Part shown: piece by piece, positions 46,041-55,640 of the stretch
How positions within the stretch are numbered: position 1 is the stretch's first letter
Layout of the letters: each line of letters opens with the position of its first letter
Assembly: GCF_943913405.1 (NCBI RefSeq)
Contig: NZ_CALTYA010000017.1
Coordinates: 6,106 to 70,105, forward strand
Length of the DNA stretch: 64,000 bases
Direction: 5' to 3'
DNA from: an uncultured Flavobacterium sp.
GTDB lineage: Bacteria; Bacteroidota; Bacteroidia; Flavobacteriales; Flavobacteriaceae
Translations under genes and position numbers: made by a program
The notes under the pieces: model-generated
Told to the model about the DNA's origin: nothing
Databases searched by the model: none
The model's input: the letters and a program-made list of their open reading frames with translations, nothing else

Positions 46041-47402
46041 ATGGAAAAATATAAACTAGTCATTATTGGCGGAGACGCAGCAGGAATGACAGCTGCTTCA
46101 AAAGTACGCAGGCAAAATGAAGATTGTGAAATCGTTGTTTTTGAAAAGTCAGAATATGTGTCCTATTCTGCCTGTGGCATTCCCTATTTTATTTCTGGAA
46201 AAGTGGCTTCTTCAGAGGAATTGATCGTCAGAACTCCTGAAGAATTCATAAAAAAACAAAAAATTGATACAAAAATTTTACACGAAGTAATTGAAGTAGA
46301 TACCGATAAAAATCGAGTACTAGTGCATAAAGCAGCTGACAAAACGCAATTTTGGGAAACTTATGACAAATTATTAATTGCCACTGGCGGAAAAGCTTTT
46401 TGTCCGGATGTAAAAAACCGCGATGCTGATGGAATTTTCGGAATTTCAACATTGAGAAGCGGCATTAAAGTAGCAAATTTCATCAAAACTAAAAAACCTA
46501 AAACCGCCGTAATTGTTGGCGGTGGCTACATTGGATTAGAAATGGCGGAAGCATTACTGATCAAAGGATTGAAAGTTTCGCTGATCAATCGTTCCGAAGA
46601 AATCATGAATACTTTAGATCCTGATATGGGCGCTTTGGTCAATAAGGCGATGAAAAATCTGGGCGTAGAAATTTATGTAAAAGAAGAATTGAAAGGTTTT
46701 GAAGCAGATGAAAACGGCGTAACTTCTGTGGTAACAGACAAAAGAACTTTGAAAACTGACATGGTCATTTTAGGAATGGGAACAAGTCCAAATACTGCTT
46801 TTTTAAAAAATTCAAAAATTAAATTAGATGAAAAAGGAGCCGTAATTGTTGCTAAAACACAGCGTACAAATATCAGAAATGTTTGGTCAGCAGGAGATTG
46901 CGCAACAACAACGCATTTGGTTACAAAAAAGCCATTTTATATTGCCATGGGAACCGTTGCTAATAAAACAGGATTGGTTGCTGGAAAAAATATTTCTGGC
47001 GGAAGTGCTGTATTTCCAGGCGTTGTAGGAACGGCTGTCTGCAAAATATGTACCTTCGAGGTAGCCAGAACCGGGTTGCTTGAAAAACAATTGCAAAAAT
47101 TAAATATCGATTATGTCGCAACAATGATCAAGACAAAATCAAGAGCCGGTTATTATCCAAATTCAAAAGATATTTATGTGAAACTGCTTGCAGAAAAAAA
47201 GACTGGAAGACTGCTCGGAGGCCAAATTATAGGTGAAGAAGGCGCTGCCAAAAGAATCGATGTTTTGGCGACTGCTTTGACTTATAAATTGACTTTGAGA
47301 AATATTATCGATTTGGATTTGTCTTATGCACCGCCGTTTTCTCCAGTTTGGGATCCGGTTCAAACTGCAGCCCGAAAATTGATTACGCAATTAGAGAAAT
47401 AA
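46041..47402 (+). CDS. CoA-disulfide reductase / NADH oxidase-like flavoprotein
   Basis: 453 residues of the pyridine nucleotide-disulfide oxidoreductase family. FAD-binding GGDAAGM (10-16), a single redox Cys45 in SYSACGIPY, NAD-binding VIVGGGYIGLEMAE and the FAD motif VWSAGDCA. A single Cys in this place marks the CoA-disulfide reductase / NADH oxidase / peroxidase group. No rhodanese domain follows. The physiological substrate is not clear. Confidence 0.9.
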   Translation: MEKYKLVIIGGDAAGMTAASKVRRQNEDCEIVVFEKSEYVSYSACGIPYFISGKVASSEELIVRTPEEFIKKQKIDTKILHEVIEVDTDKNRVLVHKAADKTQFWETYDKLLIATGGKAFCPDVKNRDADGIFGISTLRSGIKVANFIKTKKPKTAVIVGGGYIGLEMAEALLIKGLKVSLINRSEEIMNTLDPDMGALVNKAMKNLGVEIYVKEELKGFEADENGVTSVVTDKRTLKTDMVILGMGTSPNTAFLKNSKIKLDEKGAVIVAKTQRTNIRNVWSAGDCATTTHLVTKKPFYIAMGTVANKTGLVAGKNISGGSAVFPGVVGTAVCKICTFEVARTGLLEKQLQKLNIDYVATMIKTKSRAGYYPNSKDIYVKLLAEKKTGRLLGGQIIGEEGAAKRIDVLATALTYKLTLRNIIDLDLSYAPPFSPVWDPVQTAARKLITQLEK

Positions 47403-47429
47403 AAAAAGCCCTAGAATTAGGGCTTTTTG
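47400..47429. terminator. Bidirectional terminator
   Basis: AGCCCTA, GAAT loop, TAGGGCT with A- and T-runs, between two convergent genes. Confidence 0.92.
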
Positions 47430-47432
47430 CAA

Positions 47433-49382
47433 TTATTTAGTTTGTGGAATTCCTGATTTCAGCCAAGCTTCATAATCTTCAATATCTGGTGTATAACCAA
47501 CTGGCTGATTCAAATCTTTTCCGTCAGAATCAACTATGATATAATAAGGCTGTGCATTTGCTTTGTATTTTGTAATCTGAAAATCACTCCATTTATTTCC
47601 GACAGATTTGATTTTCTTGCCCGTTTCTTTTGAAACATACTGCTCATTTTCTGGCAATTCCCTCTTATCATCTACATATAAAGAAACCAAAACCACATCT
47701 TTTTTTAAGATCGAAAGTACTTTATTATCAGACCAGACATAATCTTCCATCTTACGGCAATTCACGCAGGCATATCCTGTAAAATCTAGTAAAACTGGCT
47801 TGTTTACTGATTTTGCATAAGCCAAGCCTTTGTCATAATCTTTGAAAGCAATAATATCATGCGGTCCTAATTCAGCTCCTTCGGGCAATTCAGAAACACT
47901 TTCGCTTCCTCCTTTTCCTCCAACGCCATAAGGCGATTCGCTATAAGTCAACGGTGGCGGAAATCCGCTGATTAATTTCAAAGGTGCTCCCCAAAGCCCT
48001 GGAATTAAGTAAATCGTAAATGATAAAACTACTAATCCTAAAGATAATCTTCCTACAGAAATATGTGTCAATGGAGAATCGTGTGGCAAAGTAATTTTTC
48101 CGAATAAATAAAAAGCTAAAGTTCCAAAAACAGCAATCCAAATTGCTAAGAAAGTTTCTCTTTCCAGCCAATGCAATTGCAAAACCAAATCTGCATTTGA
48201 TAAGAATTTAAAAGCCAATGCCAATTCTAAAAATCCTAAAAATACTTTTACCGTATTCAGCCAGCCACCAGATTTTGGCAAAGAATTCAGCCATCCTGGG
48301 AATAAGGCAAAAAGCATAAAAGGCAAGGCTAATGCTAATGAAAATCCGAACATTCCGATGATTGGTGCCAAACCACCTTTTGAAGCGGCTTCTACTAATA
48401 ATGTTCCAACAATTGGTCCCGTGCAAGAGAATGAAACGATTGCCAAAGCTAAAGCCATGAACAAAATTCCGAGAATTCCTCCTCTATCTGCTTGGCGATC
48501 TACTTTATTTGCCCAAGAATTTGGTAGCATAATTTCAAAAGCTCCTAAAAATGAAGAAGCGAAAACTAGCAGAAGAATAAAGAAAATTACATTAAACCAA
48601 ACGTTTGTAGACAATGCGTTTAAAGCATCTGAACCAAAAATCAAGGTAATTACAGTTCCTAAAAACACATAAATCAAGATAATTGAAACGCCATAAATAA
48701 TAGCATTTTTAATTCCTTTAGCCTTGTTTTTGCTTTGTTTTGTAAAAAAACTCACCGTCATTGGAATCATCGGGAAAACACAAGGCGTCAAAAGCGCTGC
48801 AAATCCTGAGAAAAAAGCAATGAAAAAGATTGACAATAATCCTTTTTTCGGTTCTTCAATTGGCTTTACTACAATGTCTTTTTTAATTTCTGCTTTTTTG
48901 ATTTCTTTAAAAGCGTTAACTTCTTTTGCAGAAACTGCTTTTACATCAAACTCAAAATATTTATTCTGCTGGATACAAACTTCTTTACAAACTTGATACG
49001 ACAATTCAACTTGAATCAGGTCATTTTTTTGATTTGTGATTTTGACAATCTGTTGCAATTGCACTTTCTCCTTGAAAAATGTTTCGTCGACTTTAAATAC
49101 GTCGTTAAACGCCGTAATAGTTTCACTTTCAGTAGTTTTTCCTGAAAGCTCAAAATTACCTTTGCTATTAGGAAATAAAACTTCCAACGGCAAAGCGCCA
49201 CCATCTGGAGTAAACTGAGAATAAACATGCCATTCGGGTTCGATAACTCCGTCAAAAGTCAGCAAATATTCAGTATCAGATTTTTTTTCAATTTTAGAAG
49301 TCCATTTTACTGGATCTAAAATTTGAGCATTTGTGGTAATAAATGCAAAAAATAATAGAAATGTGAGGGCTATTTTTTTCAT
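47433..49382 (-). CDS. dsbD: Thiol:disulfide interchange protein DsbD
   Basis: 649 residues. Signal peptide, then a periplasmic alpha-type domain with Cys132 and Cys136 (QVCKEVCIQQ), a membrane domain of eight helices with the reactive Cys in LTPCVFPM (201) and SFSCTGPIV, and a C-terminal thioredoxin domain with CVNC (539-542). It carries electrons from cytosolic thioredoxin to the periplasm. It shares one base with the tilS stop codon (TAATG), so the two are coupled. Confidence 0.94.
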   Translation of the reverse strand: MKKIALTFLLFFAFITTNAQILDPVKWTSKIEKKSDTEYLLTFDGVIEPEWHVYSQFTPDGGALPLEVLFPNSKGNFELSGKTTESETITAFNDVFKVDETFFKEKVQLQQIVKITNQKNDLIQVELSYQVCKEVCIQQNKYFEFDVKAVSAKEVNAFKEIKKAEIKKDIVVKPIEEPKKGLLSIFFIAFFSGFAALLTPCVFPMIPMTVSFFTKQSKNKAKGIKNAIIYGVSIILIYVFLGTVITLIFGSDALNALSTNVWFNVIFFILLLVFASSFLGAFEIMLPNSWANKVDRQADRGGILGILFMALALAIVSFSCTGPIVGTLLVEAASKGGLAPIIGMFGFSLALALPFMLFALFPGWLNSLPKSGGWLNTVKVFLGFLELALAFKFLSNADLVLQLHWLERETFLAIWIAVFGTLAFYLFGKITLPHDSPLTHISVGRLSLGLVVLSFTIYLIPGLWGAPLKLISGFPPPLTYSESPYGVGGKGGSESVSELPEGAELGPHDIIAFKDYDKGLAYAKSVNKPVLLDFTGYACVNCRKMEDYVWSDNKVLSILKKDVVLVSLYVDDKRELPENEQYVSKETGKKIKSVGNKWSDFQITKYKANAQPYYIIVDSDGKDLNQPVGYTPDIEDYEAWLKSGIPQTK

Positions 49383-50692
49383 TATAAAAGTTCTATTTTT
49401 AAAACTTGGGTTGTTGTTTTTTCAATATAAAATCTTCGGTCTTGTCGTTTTCCAACAATCCAAACTAATTGATTTTCAGAGAATAAAAGCCAAGTATTTT
49501 CTTTATCACTTAAAGACAATTTTTCATCTTTAAAATACTTGCTGACTTTCTTTTTTCCGTCAATTCCTGCGGGGCAAAAGTAGTCACCTTCTTGCCATTT
49601 TCTTATCGTCATCGGGAACTTTAACTTTTCTTTATCTACGTAAATTGCACTAGAATCAGTTTGTTTATTCAATTCAGAAACTGTCGAAATCTTTAATTTT
49701 ATGGGAAGATGAATCTCAGAATTTTCTTCAATTTCATAACTATTTAAATCTTCTGTCGGAATTTCTTCCAAAACAAGAAAATCGCGGTCTTTTAACAGCC
49801 TATAATTCTCCGAAAGTATAAATTTTCCGGATTGTGCTTCTGTCAAATCAGAAATATCTTTCCAAGCTTTAAATCCGAAAGGTTTCAACCATTCAAACAA
49901 ATACGCTTCATAATTCGGAAGCCTTTTTAAGTCAAAAAGCCGAAAGAATTTCTGTCCCTCTTTTTCAGTAACGACTTGCTTGTAAACTAAAACCGAAGCA
50001 TCTTCTGCCAAAGATTTCGCTTGTTCCAAATGCTTTAAAGTATCTTGAAATGAATTCAAAAAACCTGGGTTCAGGCTTTTCAAAATCGGAACAACGTCGT
50101 GGCGCAATTTATTTCGTAGATATTTATCAGAAGCATTACTGCTGTCTTCTCGCCACTCAATTTTATTCTCAGAAGCAAATTCTTCAATTTCTTCTCGAGA
50201 AAAACTCAATAGCGGACGCACAATTTTATCATTTTGAACCGGAATTCCAGTCAAGCCTTCCAAGCCAGTGCCGCGGGTGAAATTGATCAAAAAAGTTTCC
50301 AAATTATCATCTAAATGATGCGCTGTCAAAATATAATCGAGTTGATTTTCCTGAAGCAATTGATGAAACCAAATGTATCTTAATTGGCGTGCGGCAACTT
50401 GAATCGAAAGTTTATTATCCTTGGCAAAACTTTCTGTATCAAAAGAAGTTACGAATAATTTTAAATTATTTTCAGAAGCTAAATTTTTAATAAAATTCTC
50501 ATCTTCATCGCTTTCAATTCCACGTAGTTGAAAATTGCAATGGGCTAGTGAAATATCATAATTTAACTGCTTCAATAAAGTTGCCAAAACTACGCTGTCA
50601 ATTCCTCCGCTGATTGCCAAAAGCAGTTTTTTTTCTTTTAAGAAAGGAAGATTTTCTGAGAGCTGTTTTTGATATTTAGAAAGCATTTTCAA
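49382..50692 (-). CDS. tilS: tRNA(Ile)-lysidine synthase
   Basis: 436 residues. PP-loop SGGIDSVVLATLL (about 28-40), HCNFQLRG and TAHHLDDNLETFL are all family motifs. TilS changes C34 of the tRNA-Ile CAU anticodon to lysidine so it reads AUA, and is essential in most bacteria. A C-terminal TilS_C-like domain (FPMTIRKWQEGDYFCPAG, KVSKYFKDEKL) is present. Lies between pabB and dsbD in one minus-strand operon. Confidence 0.95.
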   Translation of the reverse strand: MKMLSKYQKQLSENLPFLKEKKLLLAISGGIDSVVLATLLKQLNYDISLAHCNFQLRGIESDEDENFIKNLASENNLKLFVTSFDTESFAKDNKLSIQVAARQLRYIWFHQLLQENQLDYILTAHHLDDNLETFLINFTRGTGLEGLTGIPVQNDKIVRPLLSFSREEIEEFASENKIEWREDSSNASDKYLRNKLRHDVVPILKSLNPGFLNSFQDTLKHLEQAKSLAEDASVLVYKQVVTEKEGQKFFRLFDLKRLPNYEAYLFEWLKPFGFKAWKDISDLTEAQSGKFILSENYRLLKDRDFLVLEEIPTEDLNSYEIEENSEIHLPIKLKISTVSELNKQTDSSAIYVDKEKLKFPMTIRKWQEGDYFCPAGIDGKKKVSKYFKDEKLSLSDKENTWLLFSENQLVWIVGKRQDRRFYIEKTTTQVLKIELL

Positions 50693-50717
50693 AGATAAGA
50701 AAAGGAAGTTTTAATAC

Positions 50718-50742
50718 CTAACAGGTTTTTAAAACCTGTTAG
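50718..50742. repeat. Perfect 25-base palindrome between pabB and tilS
   Basis: CTAACAGGTTTT, one T, then AAAACCTGTTAG: two 12-base perfect arms. It lacks a good T-run, so attenuator or repeat rather than a classic terminator. Confidence 0.75.
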
Positions 50743-50753
50743 AATTTTGAAAT

Positions 50754-52046
50754 TTACGTTTCTAAAACGCTTCGCATCGCTTTCGCTTTCAACAGACATT
50801 CTTCATATTCCTTTTCAGGAATTGACTGTGAAGTTATTGCACTTCCGACAGAAAACGAAACATAATTATTTTCTTCGTTATATAAAATGCTTCGGATAAC
50901 TACGTTGAAATCAAAGTCGTTTTCTGGCGTAAAATAACCAATCGCACCACTGTAAAGTCCGCGTTTTGTTTCTTCCAAATCTTCTATAATTTGCATTGCA
51001 GAAATCTTTGGAGCGCCTGTCATGCTTCCCATCGGGAAAGTTGTCTTGATAATTTCAACTGGAGATTTGTCAATTTCCACTTTTGAAATTACGGTAGAAA
51101 TTAAATGATGAACTTGTTTGAAAGAATAAGCACCACATAATTCTTCCACTTCAACGGAACCTTTTGAAGCAGTTCGAGACAAATCATTTCTGACCAAATC
51201 GACGATCATTATGTTTTCAGAACGCTCTTTTTCATTTGAAATCAGTTGTTGTTTTATCTTTTCGTCTTCCACTAAATCTTCGTGTCGTTTCGCTGTTCCT
51301 TTTATCGGTTGGGAAATTATTTTGCTATTTTCTTTGTGAAGATATCTTTCTGGAGAAGCTGACAATAAAAACTGCTTGTGATTTTTGAAAAATACGGCAA
51401 ACGGCGGTTCTGAAATTTCATTCAGCTTTTGGTAAATTTCAACTGGATTTATCTTGGCGTTTTCGGCATAAAATTCCATACAGAAATTGGCTTCATAAAT
51501 ATCGCCTAGATGAATGTGTTCAAGCATATTTGAAACTTTTTCTAAGTATTTTTCTTCGGAAATTCTCTGTTGAATCTGCAAACTGCTATCTGAATTCTGT
51601 GAACTAAAGTCTGAAATCTGATAAATTTCTTCCAAATCTTCTTCCACTTCGTCATCGCACATATTTAAATATTTGATTTCGAGTTGATCACCTTTTAAAA
51701 GGAAAAGTTTTTTGGGCTGAAAGAAAAATAATTCTGGAAAATTTAGTCCGTCAAAATTTTTGGATTTCAATTCTTCGGTATCGTTTTTTAAATCGTAAGA
51801 AAGATAGCCGAATAGCCAATCTTTTGTGGTTTGCTGATATTGTTTTAAATCTTCAAAAGCATTGATTTCATCTGTTTTTATCGATGTAAAAGCATCAACG
51901 GCAAGCATTGTATCAAATGAAGTGTATTTCTGTTCGTAATTATTGCTATCTAAAAAAATGGCTTCACGGAATTGCTTTGACCAATTCAGAAGCTGTTTTT
52001 TGAATGCTGTTGGGTTTTTAATTTGAAGGTTTATTGCAGTTCTCAA
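50754..52046 (-). CDS. pabB: Aminodeoxychorismate synthase component I-like
   Basis: 430 residues of the chorismate-utilising family. The C-terminal catalytic half has IHLGDIYEANFCMEF, SPERYLHKE, PIKGTAKR, LVRNDLSR and GSMTGAPK. It makes 4-amino-4-deoxychorismate for folate synthesis. No glutamine amidotransferase (PabA) gene is next to it. An anthranilate synthase TrpE assignment is less likely because of the short N-terminal domain and lack of trp neighbours. Confidence 0.87.
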   Translation of the reverse strand: MRTAINLQIKNPTAFKKQLLNWSKQFREAIFLDSNNYEQKYTSFDTMLAVDAFTSIKTDEINAFEDLKQYQQTTKDWLFGYLSYDLKNDTEELKSKNFDGLNFPELFFFQPKKLFLLKGDQLEIKYLNMCDDEVEEDLEEIYQISDFSSQNSDSSLQIQQRISEEKYLEKVSNMLEHIHLGDIYEANFCMEFYAENAKINPVEIYQKLNEISEPPFAVFFKNHKQFLLSASPERYLHKENSKIISQPIKGTAKRHEDLVEDEKIKQQLISNEKERSENIMIVDLVRNDLSRTASKGSVEVEELCGAYSFKQVHHLISTVISKVEIDKSPVEIIKTTFPMGSMTGAPKISAMQIIEDLEETKRGLYSGAIGYFTPENDFDFNVVIRSILYNEENNYVSFSVGSAITSQSIPEKEYEECLLKAKAMRSVLET

Positions 52047-52142
52047 GGAATTTTATTTAAAGTGTAAAATTAGGGAAATAATATTATTGAGAAGTTGCAA
52101 AGTTACAAAGTTGCGAAGTTTTCAAGTTCTGTCGGCACGCAA

Positions 52143-52259
52143 TGGTTCTTGATGTTTCTAAAAATGCGGAAAGTTTCTCAAATAGCCCCGATGGTGGCTT
52201 TGTCTGAGCTCTTTCACGGCTGGCCAAAGCCGGGAAAAGCGAGTGCCATCCAGCGGGAA
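52143..52259 (+). repeat. Structured dispersed repeat, copy B
   Basis: Same frame as copy A at 12663-12777 (TAGCCCCGATGG, GAGCTCTTT, AAAGCGAGTG, CAGCGGGAA). The inner hairpin is CGGCT with AGCCG and the outer stem GGTGGC with GCCATCC (one G-U): the pairs differ from copy A but pairing is kept. Directly upstream are AGTTGCAA-type short repeats (52092-52123). The gap 52047-52381 has no convincing gene. Confidence 0.65.
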
Positions 52260-52296
52260 TTGCGCTTACTGAAAATGCCCGACGATTCGCTTCAAA

Positions 52297-52330
52297 TAAA
52301 AAACCCGCTTCTTGTAGAAACGGGTTTTCT
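52297..52330 (-). terminator. Terminator of lpdA
   Basis: On the minus strand AAAACCCG, a 13-base loop with inner pairing, CGGGTTTT and a T-rich tail. Confidence 0.85.
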
Positions 52331-52381
52331 TTATTTAAAATTTCTAAAAATCTAACTTTCTAAAAATCTAATAATCTCAAA

Positions 52382-53788
52382 TTACATATGAATCGGTCTG
52401 TTTTCAGTTGCAGCGAGTGCAGCTTCTTTTACCGCTTCCGCATAAGTTGGATGCGCGTGGCTCATTCTTGAAATGTCTTCGGCAGAAGCTTTGAATTCCA
52501 TTGCAGTTACAGCTTCAGCAATCAAATCTGCTGTTCTTGCACCAATCATGTGAATTCCTAAAACTTCGTCTGTTTTTTTGTCAGCCAAGATTTTCACGAA
52601 ACCGTCAGTGTCACCGCTTGCGCGAGAACGTCCCAATGCTTTGAAAGGAAAACTTCCGGCTTTGTACTCCACTCCTGCTTCTTTCAACTGCTCTTCTGTT
52701 TTACCAACAGCGGCAACTTCTGGCCAAGTATAAACTACGCCTGGAATCAAGTTGTAATCGATGTGCGGCTTTTGTCCGGCGATTGTTTCAGCTACGAAAA
52801 CACCTTCTTCTTCGGCTTTGTGAGCTAACATTGCACCTTTGATTACGTCTCCGATTGCGTAGATATTTGAAACTGAAGTCTGCAAATGGTCGTTAACTTC
52901 CACTTGTCCTCTTTCAGTGATTTTTACGCCCGCTTTTTCAGCATTCAAACCGTCAGTATAAGGACGACGACCCACAGAAACTAGAGAATAATCTCCGTCA
53001 AGCGTAATGGTTTCTCCTTTTGCGTTTTCAGCTTGCACTTGAACTCCGTCTCCGTTTCTTTCTACAGATTTCACTTTGTGCGACGTGTAGAATTTCATTC
53101 CTTGTTTTTTCAAAACTTTTGTCAATTCTTTAGACAAACCAGCGTCCATTCCTGGAATGATTCTATCTAAATATTCTACTACAGAAACTTGTGCGCCAAG
53201 ACGAAGATATACTTGTCCCAACTCTAATCCGATAACGCCACCACCAATAACGATAAGGTGTTTCGGAACTTCTTTCAAGTTTAACGCTTCCGTAGAAGTA
53301 ATAATTTTTTCTTTGTCAATTTTGATAAATGGCAGTGAAGATGGTTTTGAACCAGTAGCAATAATTGTATATTTTGCTTCTAAAGTTTCTGAAGAACCGT
53401 CAGCTTTTGCAACATTAATATGAGTCGCGTCTTCGAATGAACCAACGCCTTCAAAAACGGTGATTTTATTTTTATCCATCAAATATTTGATGCCCGAAAC
53501 GTTTTGGTCCACAACTGAACCTTTTCTTGCAATCATTTGCTCAATAGAAAATTTGATTTCGCCAGAAATTTCGATTCCGTGTTCTTTGAAATGCGTAATT
53601 GCATCGTGATAATGGTGTGAAGAATCTAGCAACGCCTTTGATGGAATACATCCTACATTTAAACAGGTTCCTCCTAAAGTGCTGTATTTTTCAATGATTG
53701 CGGTGTTGAAACCTAATTGTGCCGCACGGATTGCAGCCACATATCCACCAGGTCCTGAACCAATAACGACTACGTCAAATGAACTCAT
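52382..53788 (-). CDS. lpdA: Dihydrolipoyl dehydrogenase
   Basis: 468 residues. FAD motif GSGPGGYVAAIRAAQLG, redox disulfide GGTCLNVGCIPSKALL, NAD motif GGGVIGLELGQVY, AIGDVIKG, and the His-Glu pair in HAHPTYAEAVKEAAL. It is the E3 subunit of 2-oxoacid dehydrogenase complexes and the glycine cleavage system. The window has no E1/E2 genes, so this E3 may be shared. Its own promoter-like sequence lies upstream. Confidence 0.97.
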   Translation of the reverse strand: MSSFDVVVIGSGPGGYVAAIRAAQLGFNTAIIEKYSTLGGTCLNVGCIPSKALLDSSHHYHDAITHFKEHGIEISGEIKFSIEQMIARKGSVVDQNVSGIKYLMDKNKITVFEGVGSFEDATHINVAKADGSSETLEAKYTIIATGSKPSSLPFIKIDKEKIITSTEALNLKEVPKHLIVIGGGVIGLELGQVYLRLGAQVSVVEYLDRIIPGMDAGLSKELTKVLKKQGMKFYTSHKVKSVERNGDGVQVQAENAKGETITLDGDYSLVSVGRRPYTDGLNAEKAGVKITERGQVEVNDHLQTSVSNIYAIGDVIKGAMLAHKAEEEGVFVAETIAGQKPHIDYNLIPGVVYTWPEVAAVGKTEEQLKEAGVEYKAGSFPFKALGRSRASGDTDGFVKILADKKTDEVLGIHMIGARTADLIAEAVTAMEFKASAEDISRMSHAHPTYAEAVKEAALAATENRPIHM

Positions 53789-53824
53789 GATATATATTTT
53801 TTTGTGTTTTTAAAATTTGTGTAG

Positions 53825-53832
53825 CAAAATTA
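53825..53832 (-). promoter_or_regulatory. Putative -7 element of lpdA
   Basis: TAATTTTG on the minus strand, 37 bases before the start codon. The -33 region is weak. Confidence 0.35.
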
Positions 53833-53929
53833 CGGAAGTTTTTTTGTTTAGGCTTGAAAGATTTCTAATTTCTACAAGTGAAAAATATTTGCAAGTCCGC
53901 GCAAGTTTGCCAAGACATTATTTTAAGAA

Positions 53930-54160
53930 CTAATAGCCATACTTTGCCTTCATTTTGTTTTTAAAATCTTCCCAAGATCTGACTTCGGATTTGCCCGAAT
54001 TACTTCTGCTTGGCTTCAAATCCTTGGCAGTTGTTTCAGTATTTTCGATTTCTTCGATGATTTCCCCGAAAACAGTTTCTAAGGTTTCTAATTTTGTTTC
54101 GTCTTCAAGAATTTTTTCAAAATCGTTTTTTAATTTTTTCTTTAAAACTGTAGTTTTCAT
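53930..54160 (-). CDS. Small charged hypothetical protein
   Basis: 76 residues, helical and highly charged (LKKKLKNDFEKILEDETKLETLE), ending SWEDFKNKMKAKYGY. No membrane segment. It resembles short antitoxin-like or regulatory proteins in size and charge, but no toxin gene is adjacent and I assign no family. It lies 35 bases after nhaA on the same strand. Confidence 0.5.
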   Translation of the reverse strand: MKTTVLKKKLKNDFEKILEDETKLETLETVFGEIIEEIENTETTAKDLKPSRSNSGKSEVRSWEDFKNKMKAKYGY

Positions 54161-54195
54161 ATCTGTATGGTTTTATAAAGTGATACATAATTTAA

Positions 54196-55548
54196 TTATT
54201 CTTTTGCGGTTTGCTTTTCTCTGGAAGCATTTCTGCTCAATAATATGTAGCCCAAAATTCCTGCAATTATCGACGCTGCAAAAATGGCGATTTTGGCTTG
54301 GGTAATTTGTTCTTCATTATCGTATGCCAAAGTCGTGATGAAAAGGCACATGGTGAAACCAATTCCAGATAAAATACTAATTCCGAAAAGATGATTGACG
54401 GTCATTTTCTTTGGAAGTTTTACTATTTTCAATTTCAGTAAAATAAAAGTTACTCCGAAGATTCCAAGAAATTTTCCGACTATCAAACCGGTTGCAATTC
54501 CGAAGAAAATATTGTTTGAAAATAAATCTTCGAAATTGATATTGAAGACAACGCCAGCATTTGCCAAGGCGAAAATCGGCATTACTAAAAATGAAACTAC
54601 GGGATGCAAACCGTGTTCGAGCCTTTGCAAAGGTGGCATTGCGTGTTTGGTCATTGATTTCATTTTGCCGATAATATGTAATTGATCGTTCGTTAATGTC
54701 GGTCCTTCGAGCGATTCAGTTTCATCTAAATTTGTCGAATATTTTTTAATTTTTTTCAGAAATCCTACTTCGCTTATTTTAGTTGTTGCCGGAATTGTAA
54801 ATGCAACTAAAACTGCTGCAATTGTGGCGTGGACTCCTGATAATAAAAATGGCAACCATACGCCTAAGATCCCGACAATCCCATAGAAAAGCGTACTTCT
54901 CACTCCGAATTTATTGGCAATTATTAGCAATACGAAGAAAATCAAACCTACAATTAAACTGATATAAGAGATTTCATTTGTGTAAACTAAGGCGATGATT
55001 AAAACGGCGCCGATGTCATCAACAATTCCAAAAGCGGTGAAAAATATCTTAACTGAAACAGGAACTTTATCTCCTAATAAATATAAAATTCCGAGCACGA
55101 ACGCGATGTCGCACGCCATTGGAATTCCCCAGCCGGAAAGTGCTTCTGAATCGCCTCCGTTAAATAAATAGAAAATTAAAGCTGGGAAAACCATTCCCGA
55201 AATACCCACGATTATTGGAAGAATTGCGTTTTTAAATCCGGATAATTGGCCGTCGACCATTTCTCGCTTTAATTCCAAACCAAGTACGAAGAAAAATATA
55301 GAAATCAGGCCGTCATTAATCCAATGGTGCAAGTCATAATCTAAGAAAACAGTATCATTAAAATTCAAAGAAATTCTGTTTTTCCACAGTCCTAAAAACC
55401 ATTCTGACCAAGGAGAATTTGCCAACGCCACCGCAATTATTGTTGCCACCAAAAGTACCACGCCACCCATGACAGAATTGCTGATAAAGGATTTTAAGGG
55501 ATTGATTACATATTTGTCAACGGGAGCTTGTTTTAATTGGTCTTGCAT
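54196..55548 (-). CDS. nhaA: Na+/H+ antiporter NhaA
   Basis: 450 residues, about 12 helices. Motifs of NhaA: LHHWINDGLISIFFFVLGLELKREMVDG, GWGIPMACDIAFVLGIL and FFTAFGIVDDIGAVLII with the paired Asp residues of the Na+ site, and a conserved SGIGFTMCLFI near the C-terminus. It exports Na+ in exchange for H+ and is driven by alkaline or salt stress. There is an insert of about 45 residues after TIPA (about 245-290) typical of longer NhaA forms. Own promoter upstream. Confidence 0.96.
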   Translation of the reverse strand: MQDQLKQAPVDKYVINPLKSFISNSVMGGVVLLVATIIAVALANSPWSEWFLGLWKNRISLNFNDTVFLDYDLHHWINDGLISIFFFVLGLELKREMVDGQLSGFKNAILPIIVGISGMVFPALIFYLFNGGDSEALSGWGIPMACDIAFVLGILYLLGDKVPVSVKIFFTAFGIVDDIGAVLIIALVYTNEISYISLIVGLIFFVLLIIANKFGVRSTLFYGIVGILGVWLPFLLSGVHATIAAVLVAFTIPATTKISEVGFLKKIKKYSTNLDETESLEGPTLTNDQLHIIGKMKSMTKHAMPPLQRLEHGLHPVVSFLVMPIFALANAGVVFNINFEDLFSNNIFFGIATGLIVGKFLGIFGVTFILLKLKIVKLPKKMTVNHLFGISILSGIGFTMCLFITTLAYDNEEQITQAKIAIFAASIIAGILGYILLSRNASREKQTAKE

Positions 55549-55571
55549 AAAAGTCTTTTTGGTGGTTTTCT

Positions 55572-55602
55572 CAAAAATAACTTTTTAACATTTAAAAACC
55601 AA
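55572..55602 (-). promoter_or_regulatory. Promoter of nhaA
   Basis: Minus strand TTG (55600-55602), 20 bases, TATTTTTG (55572-55579), 24 bases before the start codon. Confidence 0.5.
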
Positions 55603-55640
55603 TGAATCCTAAGGGTTTAGCATTTTTTTGGGAAAATAAT

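Noticed and set aside
52095..52355. 86-codon open frame between pabB and lpdA
   Set aside because: It runs through short repeats, structured repeat B and the lpdA terminator; the product looks random.
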